Positions 8,535 to 17,495 of a DNA stretch of 26,226 bases are shown piece after piece. The stretch spans positions 1 to 26,226 of the forward strand of contig NW_019773563.1 of assembly GCF_001039355.2 (NCBI RefSeq), read 5' to 3'. Below the pieces are notes generated by a model. It was not told the origin of the DNA. It did not search any database and worked only from the letters and a program-made list of their open reading frames with translations. Source of the stretch: Lingula anatina (lineage: Eukaryota > Brachiopoda > Lingulata > Lingulida > Lingulidae). The first letter of the stretch is position 1. Each line of letters starts with the position of its first letter. The position numbers and the translations under genes were made by a program.

Positions 8535-10556
8535 ATAGCTGTTACAGTCTGAAAGGAGATTTTCAAATCTAACAGATGTCATATGTCAGCAATTACTTAC
8601 TGTCAGACGACCAGTCTCCGCAGTCCTGCCAAGGAAGTTTACTGGTGAAGGAAGCAAATAGGTAATACAGCGCCCAGGCCATCACGATGTTATAGTAGAT
8701 TGCAATCAGTGACGAAGTCACCATCATACCTATCCCGACTCCTGAAATCACGATCTCTTAATCAGATAAAATCAATTCAGTTGGACTTGATATGAATTAA
8801 TTTGATATCATATGATCTGTATTCTGATCCAATGAATTAATTTTTGATGAAATAAAAACTTCCAGTTTGATTTTTTTGCAGGCTTTCTTTCTTTCATTGG
8901 CCTAGTTTTTAAATGTTGTATCACTGCAATATTAAATAGATCTAAAAACGGCTATTAATTTCAGAGACACTGTAAGATCGCAAAGGCTTTGTGATGTCAT
9001 AATGTCTGTGACGTCACAAAAGACACGTACCTTTAAACATGGGTGAGAATCTCCACACGGTTAGTGTTCCACTGCTGGAGAACTGTCCGAGGTACAGTTC
9101 CAGCAAAAACAATGGCATTCCGATTAATAAGAGACATATTGCGTATGGAATCAGAAACACGGCTACAGAGGGGGAAATGTAAAATGATAAACAAGATTAG
9201 GTGAACTTTCATTAAGAAAAAGCATAAAATTTCAGAATTTATAGTGTTTTTTTTTTTTTTTTCATTGTAGCTCCTACTTGTCATATACACTGATATACGT
9301 GGTCAATTCATGCAACAGACGAAGCAAAGTCTGAGAGCTATAGGAATTTTGGTGCATTGTTTATGATTCAACAAAGTTCAAAAAGAAAAGTAGGCCTACA
9401 AACAAAATAGATTAACTTTCCCTTCCCATTTCAAGTTAAAATGGATCGTGTACATATATGTTTTGGGTAACATGTAGAATATACTAATACGAGGAATGAG
9501 ATATTTCTCGGGACTATGGTTCTAAGGCCGTCGATAGGTGGCACTACCTACCGCCTCCGTTCTTAAAGCACAAGAAAGGGAAGCGCCACAGGTTGCCAAG
9601 GCCGACAGCGTAGCCAAGACAAGACAAAAAGAAGTCACACTGATTAGACCAATTTCCGCGCTTTTCGTTTTCGTCGCCATCTGTGCTCTCTGCAAAGTAA
9701 ACGAAAGTTTACTTAGATTTAATAACTCAGGGTGTGTCCGAGTATTTTTTTTTTACTCCAACTTTGTAACTACAAAGCAAACAAATCTCCCATAGATAAA
9801 GAAAGACTATCAAAACAAAATGTTTTGCCCCACTTAAACTCTAACCAACTTTGTTTGGTATCATTTTGGTCGTTTATGTTATCATGAACTTTAATCCCCT
9901 TTAGCCATAACAGGACCACAGTAAAATGCATTTTAAGCTGTTGTTGTTCCTACCTGTATCAAGATCGAAACTGTGAGATGACTGCAAAATATGATTTGTT
10001 CATTAATGTACAACTGATATTTCTAATGTTAGTATTAATCTGTACTTAAAGCTCAATCAATAACTTCAAAATTTAAATTCCCATGCAGTGAGACAAATTA
10101 TTGACGATTTTCAGTTAGTTCTTAAAACACCTGAAAGTTTTTTAGGTTGATAAAATCCATCAAATCCAATGTTGATTAATTATTCTGAAGGTATAATTGG
10201 TGATCCATTTAAAATAAGATAAGAAAAATATTTATTTAGCCAATATATAACATGCAGTATTGGCAGAAATTTCCATGTAAACGCGTCGTTGTGTTTAGAT
10301 ACTTTAAAGGAAGTAAGAATTACATATAAGTTTGAATAGGAGCTACATCAAAATAGTTTGCTACCCGTAAAAACTAAAAGCCTAGAATTGCCATGTAGAA
10401 AAAGGTTGTGAGCAGGATGGAAATAGCTTCTCATGATAGACACCAAATACAATTTCATAGCGAATTAATAAAAAAAAAAACGTACATTTAGTTCTTTCAT
10501 GTCTGGGTGTAAACGTTTGCAGTCTCCGTAAACGGCGGGACGCTCACAGGTAAAAT
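3525..10556 (-). CDS. SLC6 sodium/chloride-dependent transporter, copy A (multi-exon, near complete)
   Basis: Plasma-membrane symporter of the SLC6 family (12 TM, LeuT fold), expected to import a small amino acid with Na+ and Cl-. Coding exons, in transcript order: 10486-10556, 9954-9981, 9552-9689, 9031-9162, 8601-8741, 8053-8224, 7595-7736, 7188-7325, 6633-6736, 6128-6365, 5728-5856, 4723-4849, 4359-4471, 3930-4079, 3525-3668. All have AG/GT borders and all phases agree, giving 637 codons from the ATG at 10498-10500. Motifs seen: TM1 [16 protein letters not shown]2 Cys pair with five N-glycosylation sequons, TM6 [12 protein letters not shown] and [12 protein letters not shown]8 LGLDSQF, C-terminal PQRDWGP. 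The last exon ends at a good donor (GTAAGTG), so a short terminal exon with the stop was not found. Membership of the glycine transporter-like branch is inferred from motifs. The substrate is uncertain: GlyT2 Trp482 is Leu here. Confidence 0.93.
3930..4079 (-). CDS. Copy A exon 14: TM11 end and TM12
   Basis: Encodes [20 protein letters not shown], then [20 protein letters not shown] and [10 protein letters not shown]. The P-x-W-x-x-x-x-G-W-like spacing before the last hydrophobic helix fits TM12. Acceptor CTTTAG, donor GTAAGC. Absent from copy B. Confidence 0.9.
4359..4471 (-). CDS. Copy A exon 13: TM11 start
   Basis: Encodes [20 protein letters not shown] then [17 protein letters not shown]. 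It matches the D-x-E-x-M-(L/I)-G ... W-x-x-x-W-x-x-x-x-P block of SLC6. Acceptor TTTTCCAG, donor GTAAGCC, exit phase 0. No counterpart of this exon exists in copy B within the window. Confidence 0.9.
4686..4706. repeat. (CA)n microsatellite beside exon 12, copy A
   Basis: About 10 CA units just past the exon 12 donor of copy A. The equivalent tract in copy B is the point where homology stops. Confidence 0.97.
4723..4849 (-). CDS. Copy A exon 12: TM10
   Basis: Encodes [20 protein letters not shown] then [20 protein letters not shown]. The G-G-x-x-x-x-x-x-D-x-x and V-Y-G motifs mark TM9/TM10 of SLC6. Acceptor CTTCAG. The donor is taken at ATAT|GTAAGT because this leaves phase 1, which matches the next exon. 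A (CA)n tract starts about 15 bp beyond the donor. Confidence 0.92.
5385..5593. mobile_element. Intronic MITE-like foldback element
   Basis: Lies between exons 11 and 12 of copy A. The ends ATCCCTTAGCAAAATTA and, reverse-complemented, ATCCCTTAAAAAAATTA pair. Inside, GCAAATTTGCTGCAATATTGC pairs with the far side. A degraded copy sits in the same intron of copy B. Confidence 0.55.
5728..5856 (-). CDS. Copy A exon 11: TM8/TM9
   Basis: Encodes [20 protein letters not shown] then [20 protein letters not shown] and CAK. This is the intracellular loop 4 (D-x-F-P) and TM9 of SLC6. Acceptor ATTTCAG, donor GTAAGTG; phase 0 both sides. Confidence 0.93.
6128..6365 (-). CDS. Copy A exon 10: TM7-EL4-TM8
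   Basis: The largest exon (238 bp). It encodes [59 protein letters not shown] and the TM8 end LITLGLDSQ. Asn and Ser in TM7 and the Asp-Ser of TM8 are ion-site residues in the family. Acceptor TTTTTAG, donor GTAGTTT, exit phase 0. Confidence 0.96.
6633..6736 (-). CDS. Copy A exon 9: TM6
   Basis: Encodes [20 protein letters not shown] then [17 protein letters not shown]6 carries the unwound FSLG/S segment that lines the substrate and Cl-/Na+ sites. Copy A has Gly at the position that is Gly305 in human GlyT1 and Ser479 in GlyT2. Leu follows where both glycine transporters have Trp. Acceptor TTTTAG, donor GTTAGTT, exit phase 2. Confidence 0.95.
7188..7325 (-). CDS. Copy A exon 8: TM5
   Basis: Encodes [20 protein letters not shown], then [20 protein letters not shown] and KLKDPE. 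This is the classic GKVVYFTA-FPYVVL-RG-x-LPG block of SLC6 TM5/EL3. Acceptor CTTGCAG, donor GTAAGTA; phase 0 both sides. A plus-strand ORF over this region is a shadow. Confidence 0.95.
7595..7736 (-). CDS. Copy A exon 7: TM4
   Basis: Encodes [18 protein letters not shown] then [20 protein letters not shown] and FRSVKSSGK. The W-Q-L-x-L-C-L-L-x-A-W-I stretch and the K-S-S-G-K turn before TM5 are typical of SLC6. Acceptor TATTCAG, donor GTAACTG, exit phase 0. Confidence 0.94.
8053..8224 (-). CDS. Copy A exon 6: large extracellular loop 2
   Basis: Encodes the glycosylated extracellular loop. Five N-X-T sequons (NAT, NGT, NGT, NDT, NIT) and several Cys precede the conserved SSAAEEYF lead into TM4. 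The Cys of SDTC at the exon 5/6 junction is the expected disulfide partner in EL2. Acceptor TATTCCAG, donor GTAAGATTT, exit phase 2. Confidence 0.93.
8496..8532. repeat. (CT)n microsatellite
   Basis: About 18 CT units in the intron between exons 5 and 6 of copy A; absent from copy B. Confidence 0.97.
8601..8741 (-). CDS. Copy A exon 5: TM3
   Basis: Encodes [20 protein letters not shown] then [20 protein letters not shown] and GDWSSDT. TM3 has the Tyr-Tyr-Asn motif whose Tyr contacts substrate in the family. The first EL2 cysteines follow. Acceptor TTTCAG, donor GTAAGTAATT, phase 1 in and out. Confidence 0.95.
9031..9162 (-). CDS. Copy A exon 4: TM2
   Basis: Encodes [20 protein letters not shown] then [12 protein letters not shown] and [10 protein letters not shown]. 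The motif G-(M/I)-P-x-x-x-L-E-x-x-x-G-Q is the SLC6 TM2/IL1 signature. Donor GTACGTG; acceptor CTCTGTAG. A perfect TGACGTCA lies in the intron 14 bp beyond the donor (9009-9016). Confidence 0.95.
9552..9689 (-). CDS. Copy A exon 3: TM1 and Na+/substrate site
   Basis: Reads [13 protein letters not shown], then [18 protein letters not shown], then [13 protein letters not shown]. This is the SLC6 TM1 signature, with the unwound Gly-Asn segment that binds Na+ and substrate, followed by the Arg of the intracellular gate region. Acceptor TTTGCAG, donor GTAGGTAG, exit phase 1. A different frame of the same exon gives a 50-60 residue shadow ORF that should be ignored. Confidence 0.95.
9954..9981 (-). 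CDS. Copy A exon 2: 28-nt microexon
   Basis: On the minus strand a 28-nt segment lies between TTTTGCAG and GTAGG and reads SSHSFDLDT plus one base. It converts the phase 0 end of exon 1 to the phase 1 start of exon 3 (G|AG = Glu). Without it the two exons are out of frame. It is identical in copy B while the surrounding intron has diverged. It adds an acidic/Ser-rich stretch to the cytoplasmic N-terminus. Confidence 0.82.
10486..10556 (-). CDS. Copy A exon 1 (N-terminus, candidate start)
   Basis: The acceptor (TTTTTACAG) and donor (GTACGT) are visible. The frame that fits downstream phases contains an ATG at 10498-10500 giving MKELN. It is also open upstream of that ATG to the acceptor, so the exon may be internal with the true start further 5'. 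The same exon in copy B differs by net 17 bp, of which 9 bp lie after the ATG (in frame) and 8 bp before it (out of frame). That pattern favours this ATG as the start. Confidence 0.6.
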
Positions 10557-11189
10557 CTGTAAAAACAGTAGAACACATAACATAGTAATCTGTTCACACC
10601 TGTTAACGGTAATCTGAAAATGACGTGCAAACAAAGGAGAAACAAACGTTTTGGTCAAACCGCATATCAAAGTGATTTATTATCTGTTTATGCATTATTT
10701 TTCATATTTCAAAATTATAATGCCCAATTAAAAAAAAGAGAGAGAGAAAGAGAGAAATCAACTACGGGCAGTGGATATATGAAATTGTCAACAACAAAGA
10801 CATTTCTTTGGAAATTATATTTGAAATGTGGATATTTCAGGCGCACATATTAATGTTAAATGTCATTTGTCAACACTATTTAGTGTTTATTATTAGTCTG
10901 CTTCATTTCTCTTAGTATTGGGACTTTCAATAAGTGCGGCCGTCAGCGGCCAAATTTCAAACATCATACTTAAGTTTGTCACATTACTTTATCAGCATGT
11001 CGTTATATTCAAATTAACTTAGATCAAGGAGACATAAAGACACAAACGGTGGGATAAGGGGTAAAGATCATCTCACATATCTGATAGTGCCTCATTTATC
11101 TTTGCCCTAAACAAGATATTATGCTAAGTAGCCGCAAGCACGCATTTATGCTAGTTGGATTTGCCTTTGAGATTGTGTGTCCCAGATTA

Positions 11190-11222
<33 letters not shown>

Positions 11223-12786
11223 GATACGTTAGAACCGATATGTTTTTATGGAACAGAACAACAACACATTTCACCTGTAAGGGAATACACAGATACTGAG
11301 TACTAATGATTAGCTCGCCGATTTTAACAATAACAATGACAGTTATATCACAGCAATATAATACTACGATTTTGCAAAAAAAGAAACAAAAGGGTAAACC
11401 TGGCCAAAACTACAAAAAAAAAAAAAAACAAAAACAAAAACAAAAAACATAATCAGATGTAATCTTAATTCTAACATCAAAATGTGTGAGCTATTTCAAT
11501 GCAGGGCAATTTGTAAAAGCCGACTGAGATCAGTACCTATCATACTAAAAAAATACATTTGGAGTTGTCTAGTTTCTTTACAATGTGTACAACTGTAATC
11601 TAAAAAAAAAAAAAAAAAAAAAACCAGGAAACTTAGGACTTTCATTTGAGATGGTTTTCAAACTTTTAAGGAACAGTTTTGACCTTTTTTTCTATTCAAG
11701 ACAAATCCGTATTTGTAGTCGTATCGGTTTAAAACATTAAATATTTCTTTACTGTTATAAACCAGACGCATTATATCAGCTAGTGGGCTACTGCAGATAT
11801 ATCTTGGCTGAGAGTTAACTTCAATTTTCGGCCTAAATTCCCTTGTAAACCGGCTCAAGTTGATGTCTGCGAACACAGTATGCTTCTGCTGTTTTCTAGA
11901 ACCCTTCAGAATCATATGAAACAGCCTTGTATCTCTCGTCGTTTTTTACACAACCAACTTCCAGAACAGAGATTAAAACATTTTCAAGTTGAACTACGAA
12001 TTGCAGGGAGAGATGACCTACACCTACATTGAACTGAACACATCCTATAGAATACATAACGGTATCTTTAGTCATGCACTTCTGTAAAAACGACGTATCT
12101 CGACTTGTACTGCCATTATATATTATTTCTCAAACGATCCTCACAAATCAATCGGAAATACTGGCAAAATTAGAAAATAGATGGAGCACAGTTTGGTTTC
12201 TAAAATTACTAAAATACAGCATTCTTAAAAACCTAGCACCTCTCCTAGCCTTTAAGGAGTCCTTCTTGTCAAATATAGGCGCAATGCTTACCTTATAAAA
12301 TACGCCCTGGGAGTGAGCAGCATTAACCTTGTAATAAACATGCGTCCGTCCTAATCAACTTAAATGTTATTTTGTCTTTGTTCGAAATGACACGCCTTTG
12401 AGAGGTTAAATTGGTCACGTGGGATGGGTGAGGTTACGACCTTTGTTTGTATACGTGAGGTAAACAGGTCAGAGATGAATGCTTCAAAAGCTCTCATATT
12501 TCATTTCTAAAACGAAAGCAAACAGCACAATTAACTGTTTGAATTGTAAACCCCCCACCAGAAATACACTTTAGTGAAGGATTATGTGTTCTATTACACA
12601 AATAGTTTTAGACTTGGTGAGAAAAAAAGCGTATCAATAAATAACACCAAGGTAAATTTAGGTCATAATATTTTTACAGCTTTGGTAACACATGCCACTT
12701 AACTAAAAGCCCTCCCCCATCTGTCAGTCACTGTCACGTGGTAATTAAGTTGGTGTAATTGACAAAAAACAAAGGATTCCATCACT
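10557..12786. other. Intergenic sequence 5' of copy A
   Basis: About the first 130 bp still align with the sequence right of copy B. The rest has three poly-A runs (11192-11220, about 11412-11426, about 11603-11622), which may be retroposon tails. ORFs of 60-85 codons at 11658-11915 and 12074-12298 match nothing I recognise. The promoter or an upstream exon of copy A should lie here, but I cannot place it. Confidence 0.5.
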
Positions 12787-13252
12787 CGAAAGCATCGCGT
12801 ATTGCGAATAGCGATATCACATAGAGGTTACTATGTATTATCTGGGGCGAGTTATGGAATCGAGACGCTTGTGCTCGATCGCAATGATTGATGCTTTTGA
12901 GTTACGGGCCCTGGTTTGCTTTTCAGGTTATCAGAGTCACGTGACGTGTAAATGTCTGTGTTGGTGGGGTTCGGGAGGAGACAGCTGGATTTTTTTTTTT
13001 CAGATAGGACGACCTGCACGTTGCCTTAAAAATAATTTCCTGAACCCTGTCTATCTGTCTAGAGACATATCTGTGAATATCTGTAAAAAATCTATCTGTC
13101 GCCCTAGTAGAGGGTTCTGCAGGGCCCTGTAAGTCGAAAGCACCGCGCATTGCGACCGAACGCAAGTCTCTTTCGGCCGTGCTCGCCCCATAAAATACAC
13201 TGTACATAGCCTGTGTATGATAGCGTTATTCTCTATACGCGATGCTTTCGAT
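12787..13252. mobile_element. Nested inverted-repeat element (about 40-bp TIRs)
   Basis: The left end TCGAAAGCATCGCGTA (12787-12802) is the exact reverse complement of the right end at 13237-13252. Similarity extends inward about 40 bp, imperfectly. A third end in left orientation, TCGAAAGCACCGCGCATTGCG, starts near 13133, suggesting a nested or duplicated element of about 120 bp. No transposase frame is seen. Confidence 0.6.
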
Positions 13253-13470
13253 TTAAGGAGCCCTGGTAGAGCGGCCTGCGCCAACGTTCTACAAACCCAG
13301 TGGTTTTGAAGTTGCAAATGGACGTAATCTGTTCCGATGACACTTGAAATTTTAGTTGCTGTTTCCTTCATTCGAGTAGTCCGTCTGTGATTTGAGTTCT
13401 GTATGTCATTTTGACGACTTGTGTGACGTAAACTTAGAAATCTGGTCGGAAGATAACGCGTTTCCAGGTG

Positions 13471-13630
13471 TGACAGAAATGACAGTCCGCTAGGAACCGT
13501 AGTCCGTTCCCCAATACTTTGTACAGGTGACATTCGTCTCATATGCTGACCCTAATACCTCAACTAACCCTAACTTGTACTAATTATATGGGAGCCCGGA
13601 CTTCCATTCCTAGAACTACCATTCCTGTCA
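13471..13630. mobile_element. MITE-like element, second copy
   Basis: Orthologous position to the 1481-1645 copy within the duplicated flank, with the same termini (TGACAGAAATGACAG ... ACTACCATTCCTGTCA). Confidence 0.65.
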
Positions 13631-14220
13631 CAGGAAAATTACTTTCACCAAATGTGACTACCTCTCTTTTTTATGTACAGTTTGAAGAAACAAAACCTTT
13701 TTTTGTTTTTGGAATAGCTTTACGTGAATTATCAAAGTCCTCCTAACCTTTTTGGTCATATCTAAAAACTCGCTAATCAGGTAAAGTTTCCGGTGACAGA
13801 CAGAACATTTCATGTCTTCATTAATTCAAACACGTCATGGCGCAAATGAAGATGTAATTGGACTCTGGTTTCCGAGCGAAAATCTATATCACTAATTTTC
13901 CGCACAGGGGAACTGTGAATTTGCACAATCATTTGTTATTTTGAAATGCTAAACGAGTTTAATGCCCTTGGGGAAGAAAAGGGAAGAAATGCGTTCTCGT
14001 GATTTGATAGTTCCAGGGTTATTGGGTGTAATGATTGAGCAGTCATTCAAGCTGTGATGATTCTTTCGGTGGTGATTATAACAGAAGTAGGCTACTTTTG
14101 TTCTTTCTTTGTGGTTTGCATTAGAATCCAAAACAAAAGCGCGTTTATTATGACCTAAAGTTCTGTATGACCAGAATGCAACCAAATGGTTGTCATAGGC
14201 TGGTGGTCACAAAGCCGGTA

Positions 14221-14374
14221 TGACAGGAATAGTAGGCCGCTAGGGACCGCTGTCAGTCCCCTATTCTTTGTACAACCCACATACATATATCAACCCCATT
14301 ACTCCGACAAATCCTAACCTGTGCAAATCATATGGGGCCCCCGACTTCCATTCCTGGGACTACGATTCCTGTCA
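14221..14374. mobile_element. MITE-like element, third copy
   Basis: Best-preserved inverted termini: TGACAGGAATAGTAG at the left and CTACGATTCCTGTCA at the right, one mismatch when folded. The corresponding place in the copy A flank (2254 to about 2290) keeps only the left end. Confidence 0.7.
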
Positions 14375-14774
14375 CACCAAAACTAAACCAAGCAGTTGTT
14401 ATATTAATGTTGTCTGGGAGAAAAATAAACACGAGCAACGCTTGCTGCCTACGACTTTGATTGTGTTAGTTGCGCAGACACTTATTGCATCTCAACTCCC
14501 GTATTTCTGATGCAAAACTATTTTAAAAAACAGTCAGCACTGCGCTAGACATTTGACCAGGGTAGAATACTTCAAGTTCCAAAAAAATGTAAATATCCCA
14601 TATCAACTAAACTAATTATTAATTTTCAAATTTATCGAAACATTGCTTCTTTGTAAAAAAAATATGTTATCTCGTTTTTTGTGTGTTATAATGTTAAATG
14701 TACTATAGTGTATAACTGGCATTCATGTAAGCCATTCTTTCCTATTTTTCTTTCCTTTAAAATTTTTTCTTTCC

Positions 14775-14776
<2 letters not shown>

Positions 14777-14816
<40 letters not shown>
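14777..14816. repeat. (ATT)n microsatellite
   Basis: About 13 trinucleotide units inside the roughly 1 kb that only the second flank has. Confidence 0.96.
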
Positions 14817-15795
14817 TGGAGGTGGGTGCGGGTAGCTAAATATTATTCTTACATGCAGTTTGCAGTCAAGGGCCTATAGGGCCTACTAGAACGTGGCCTT
14901 TCCGACTTGTCTGCCGAATTTAAGTTTGCGATCTTTGTAAACAAGACCAGTATGTAGTGCACTGGAGAAAACCACAACTCTTTGTCGGTAATTCGGTTGT
15001 AGTTTATTAAAAGTCCATGACTCAAGGTACATAGCGGTAAAAGCTCGTGTGTGTTTGTTGGTACATATTTAGCCCATGACATATGTTCCCTGCTTGACGT
15101 AATTCACTCTGCATTGGCATATATCTCGAACTGCATCACACACGTATTTTTTTCAATTTTACATATAAATTTATGAACCTACAGATATTACATTTGCTGT
15201 AATTGCTCACGGTGATCCGAATTTTACAGACGGTATATTGATTTCAAGACTTAAAAAACCCTTTAAATAAATGACACGATTAGAGTGTATTTTTGTTAAC
15301 TTATGATGTCAGTTCAATGGAACGAAAAACAACCAAATAATCTTAGACTAACATAAAAAGACAGTTTCATGTGCTGTGTATATACAGCCCACTACTTATA
15401 CTACCGACCGATTTACGGGAAAATATACCGAAAAAAAAACTTCAAAATCTGTCTCACTGGATAGATGCCTAACATAAAGCATACAATGTTTAATATAACG
15501 TATGGAAGCCTATCTTGTGTGTGGAATGTTTAGAAGACACTGAAACACTTGGACCTGCTTTAAATTACTACGTGTTCGTATTAGATAAGTGAGTTTAATT
15601 AGTTCTAACTGCTCTCAGAATTAAAGCGGCGTCACTTATAATTTAAGCAGCGACACTTGAAACCAACGAGGATCTTTTTGCCCACAGAAAAATTACATGT
15701 AAGTGTCATTTCCACACAAAATTCTATTGTACGATGCAAGTGTCATATGATGCCGTATTCTTGACAAAAACACTCGTGACGTAGACTTAGTGATA

Positions 15796-16368
15796 TGACG
15801 TCAAGCAACCAGAAAACCAGGAACAGTGTTGAGTAACCATCTATTTATGACGTCATGAAAGCAAGCATGTTCTGTAATCTCCAAAATGTTGACACTCGGA
15901 ATGTATGTTCAGTTACTGCTTCAGGATATTTTCTCACATAATACTGCATGCGTGGGTTGGTATCTAATAAAGCATAAACAAGTTCTAGCCGACATCATCA
16001 ATTAACGTTCTCGTATGCCGCATTGACATTCCCGCCCTTAAAGATAAAAAAGAAATTGAAAGTAAGTTTTGTTTTATGGGATTATGCAGTGCTCCAACAT
16101 ATTAAAAATAATTAAACACAGGCATGGCATAAGGGACACGTGCACGAATGGTTACACTTATATTGTATTTACATTTATACAAGTTGCTTAAAACTTAAGA
16201 AAAAATGTCACAACAAATTGTACTTACATAAATCTTTAAGCTTTGTCTTTATAATAACTTATCCTTTATATTTAATATAATCATTGATATTTTAAAACAG
16301 AACACAGAGATCAATTTACTCTGACGTTAGTTCTGACGTCAAACAAGATTCCATAGGCCGTGACGTCA
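15796..16368. promoter_or_regulatory. Cluster of four CRE palindromes, second flank
   Basis: TGACGTCA at 15796-15803, 15848-15855, 16334-16341 and 16361-16368, each matching a site in 2828-3391, while neighbouring bases have changed. Confidence 0.55.
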
Positions 16369-16433
16369 CGTCCATGTGTACTGTGTCTGAACATACGGAC
16401 ACACATAAAATCAACAAGACCATCACTGAGAAT

Positions 16434-16639
16434 AAAATCGGAGTCCAAGTGACTCCAAGCTTGAGTCCAGCAGTGGTGTCTAAAATAACTCCCAATTGGA
16501 GTCAAGTTGACTCCGATGGAGAAATGCCATCCCAGACCCCACAAGAAGGTCACAATACTATTGACTCCATTCACACATCCCTTGATTCATCTCTACAAGA
16601 GTCACCATGACCCCATATTGAGGAAATTTTGACTCCTTG
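16434..16639. repeat. GGAGTC/GACTCC palindrome-rich segment
   Basis: Contains many copies of GGAGTC and its complement, including the perfect interrupted palindrome GGAGTCAAGTTGACTCC. It follows directly on the break in homology to copy A. A plus-strand 78-codon ORF (16374-16610) spans the junction and is rich in Ser/Thr/Pro. I do not recognise it and regard it as likely chance. Confidence 0.6.
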
Positions 16640-16790
16640 GCACATCATGAACAAAACAACAACAACAGTGCCAAGGGGAGAGACAGCAAGTATCGTTCAT
16701 TCCAGACTGTTGTGTTCTCAGACGAGCTCGAACCCACGTCCTCCCGCTCCACAGAGGGACACCCTTACCACTAGGCTTTACGATCACATG
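16640..16790 (-). mobile_element. tRNA-derived SINE-like retroposon
   Basis: The minus strand reads a tRNA-like head: GTGATCG, an A-box-like TAAAGCCTAGTGGTAAGG (16763-16780) and a B-box GGGTTCGAGCTC (16724-16735) at tRNA spacing. The anticodon arm does not fold into a normal tRNA. A TTG-rich simple tail (GTTGTTGTTGTT) follows. Exact ends are uncertain. Confidence 0.6.
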
Positions 16791-16983
16791 CAGTGTTGTA
16801 AGAGCAATAACAAACAGTTTGTAAATCTGGTAATAAACAGCATGACATATATATCTACCACAAATATACCAATGAGTGAGCATACAGCTAGGCCAATAAG
16901 ACCGTTCACAGTAGGTCACGGTCAGTGCGACCGTGACTCCTGATAACCCCCGCGAGGATAATAACAGGGCAAATAGCGACAGT

Positions 16984-17187
16984 TTAAGCTGTTAAGTTAT
17001 CAATCGTAACCATCTCGGACTCCCCGCTGTCTACATTGTGTCCCGTCAAGCAGCCTGTGCAATCATACGCCCCGCTAGTTCCAAGCATTGTTCTGGTGTA
17101 GAACGGCACGTGCCCTTTGTTAAGACATGGANCGGATCCATTTGAGAGTACAAAATTATAATACTTAACTTTCTGACAACTGGCCAA
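16984..17187 (-). pseudogene. Unrecognised open frame, possibly an old coding remnant
   Basis: 67 codons with no ATG start, containing VPFYTRTMLGTSGAYDCTGC. It has an N at 17132 but the frame is open on both sides. It lies just downstream of the 17238-17495 frame in the same direction. Function unknown; it may be part of a degraded mobile element. Confidence 0.25.
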
Positions 17188-17237
17188 TCACCAAATATTC
17201 ATTTTTTTTCAACCAAAGCAATGCTTGTACCTCCTTT

Positions 17238-17495
17238 CTACGACCACAGTGATGCCAGTTTCTTGGTCGCACAAAGGACGCCGCCCCAGTGTAAAGGGGG
17301 TTTACGGACGATCCATTTACCCTTTTCATTTAATTCTTGCACCCTCAAAAGATTGTCGGTCCTAAGATCTACCGAGTGAGCCACAAATTCAGACAGTTCT
17401 TCTTTATTTAAACCACTCCAAGTCAGTTGTACTAATAAAGAAGCGTGCCGTAATATGTACAGTGCGATGATAGTTATGTCAGGGATCTTCCTGGG
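17238..17495 (-). pseudogene. Unrecognised open frame next to the hAT-like element
   Basis: 86 codons without a Met start, beginning just inside the transposon end and closing at TAG. Contains LNKEELSEFVAHSVDLRTDN, then LLRVQELNEKGKWIVRKPPL and HWGG. Composition looks protein-like (charged/hydrophobic alternation), but I do not recognise a family. If the transposon and one TTATGT are ignored, the frame stays open across the insertion site for some 17 more codons to the right. Confidence 0.35.

Larger units (their letters stand above)
13302..16433. repeat. Second copy of the 3' flank block
   Basis: Aligns to 1308-3454. The block ends at the AACAAGACCAT shared with about 3444-3454 in copy A. 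From there copy A continues into its C-terminal exon, while this copy switches to unrelated sequence. It marks the left edge of the duplicated transporter unit. Confidence 0.88.

Noticed and set aside
11192-11622. Poly-A runs as evidence of processed pseudogenes
   Set aside because: No recognisable coding sequence precedes any of them.
12923-13542. Overlapping minus-strand ORFs of 94 and 163 residues, and the related 105-residue ORF at 1256-1573
   Set aside because: They run through inverted-repeat elements and flank DNA; the shared residues come from the repeat being present twice, not from coding constraint.
16374-16610. 78-residue plus-strand ORF, Ser/Thr/Pro-rich
   Set aside because: It spans the homology break and GACTCC repeats, and its first part is disrupted in the other flank; no domain recognised.
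16700-16790. Possible functional tRNA gene on the minus strand
   Set aside because: A- and B-box-like motifs are present but the sequence does not fold into a proper cloverleaf; a SINE head is the better explanation.
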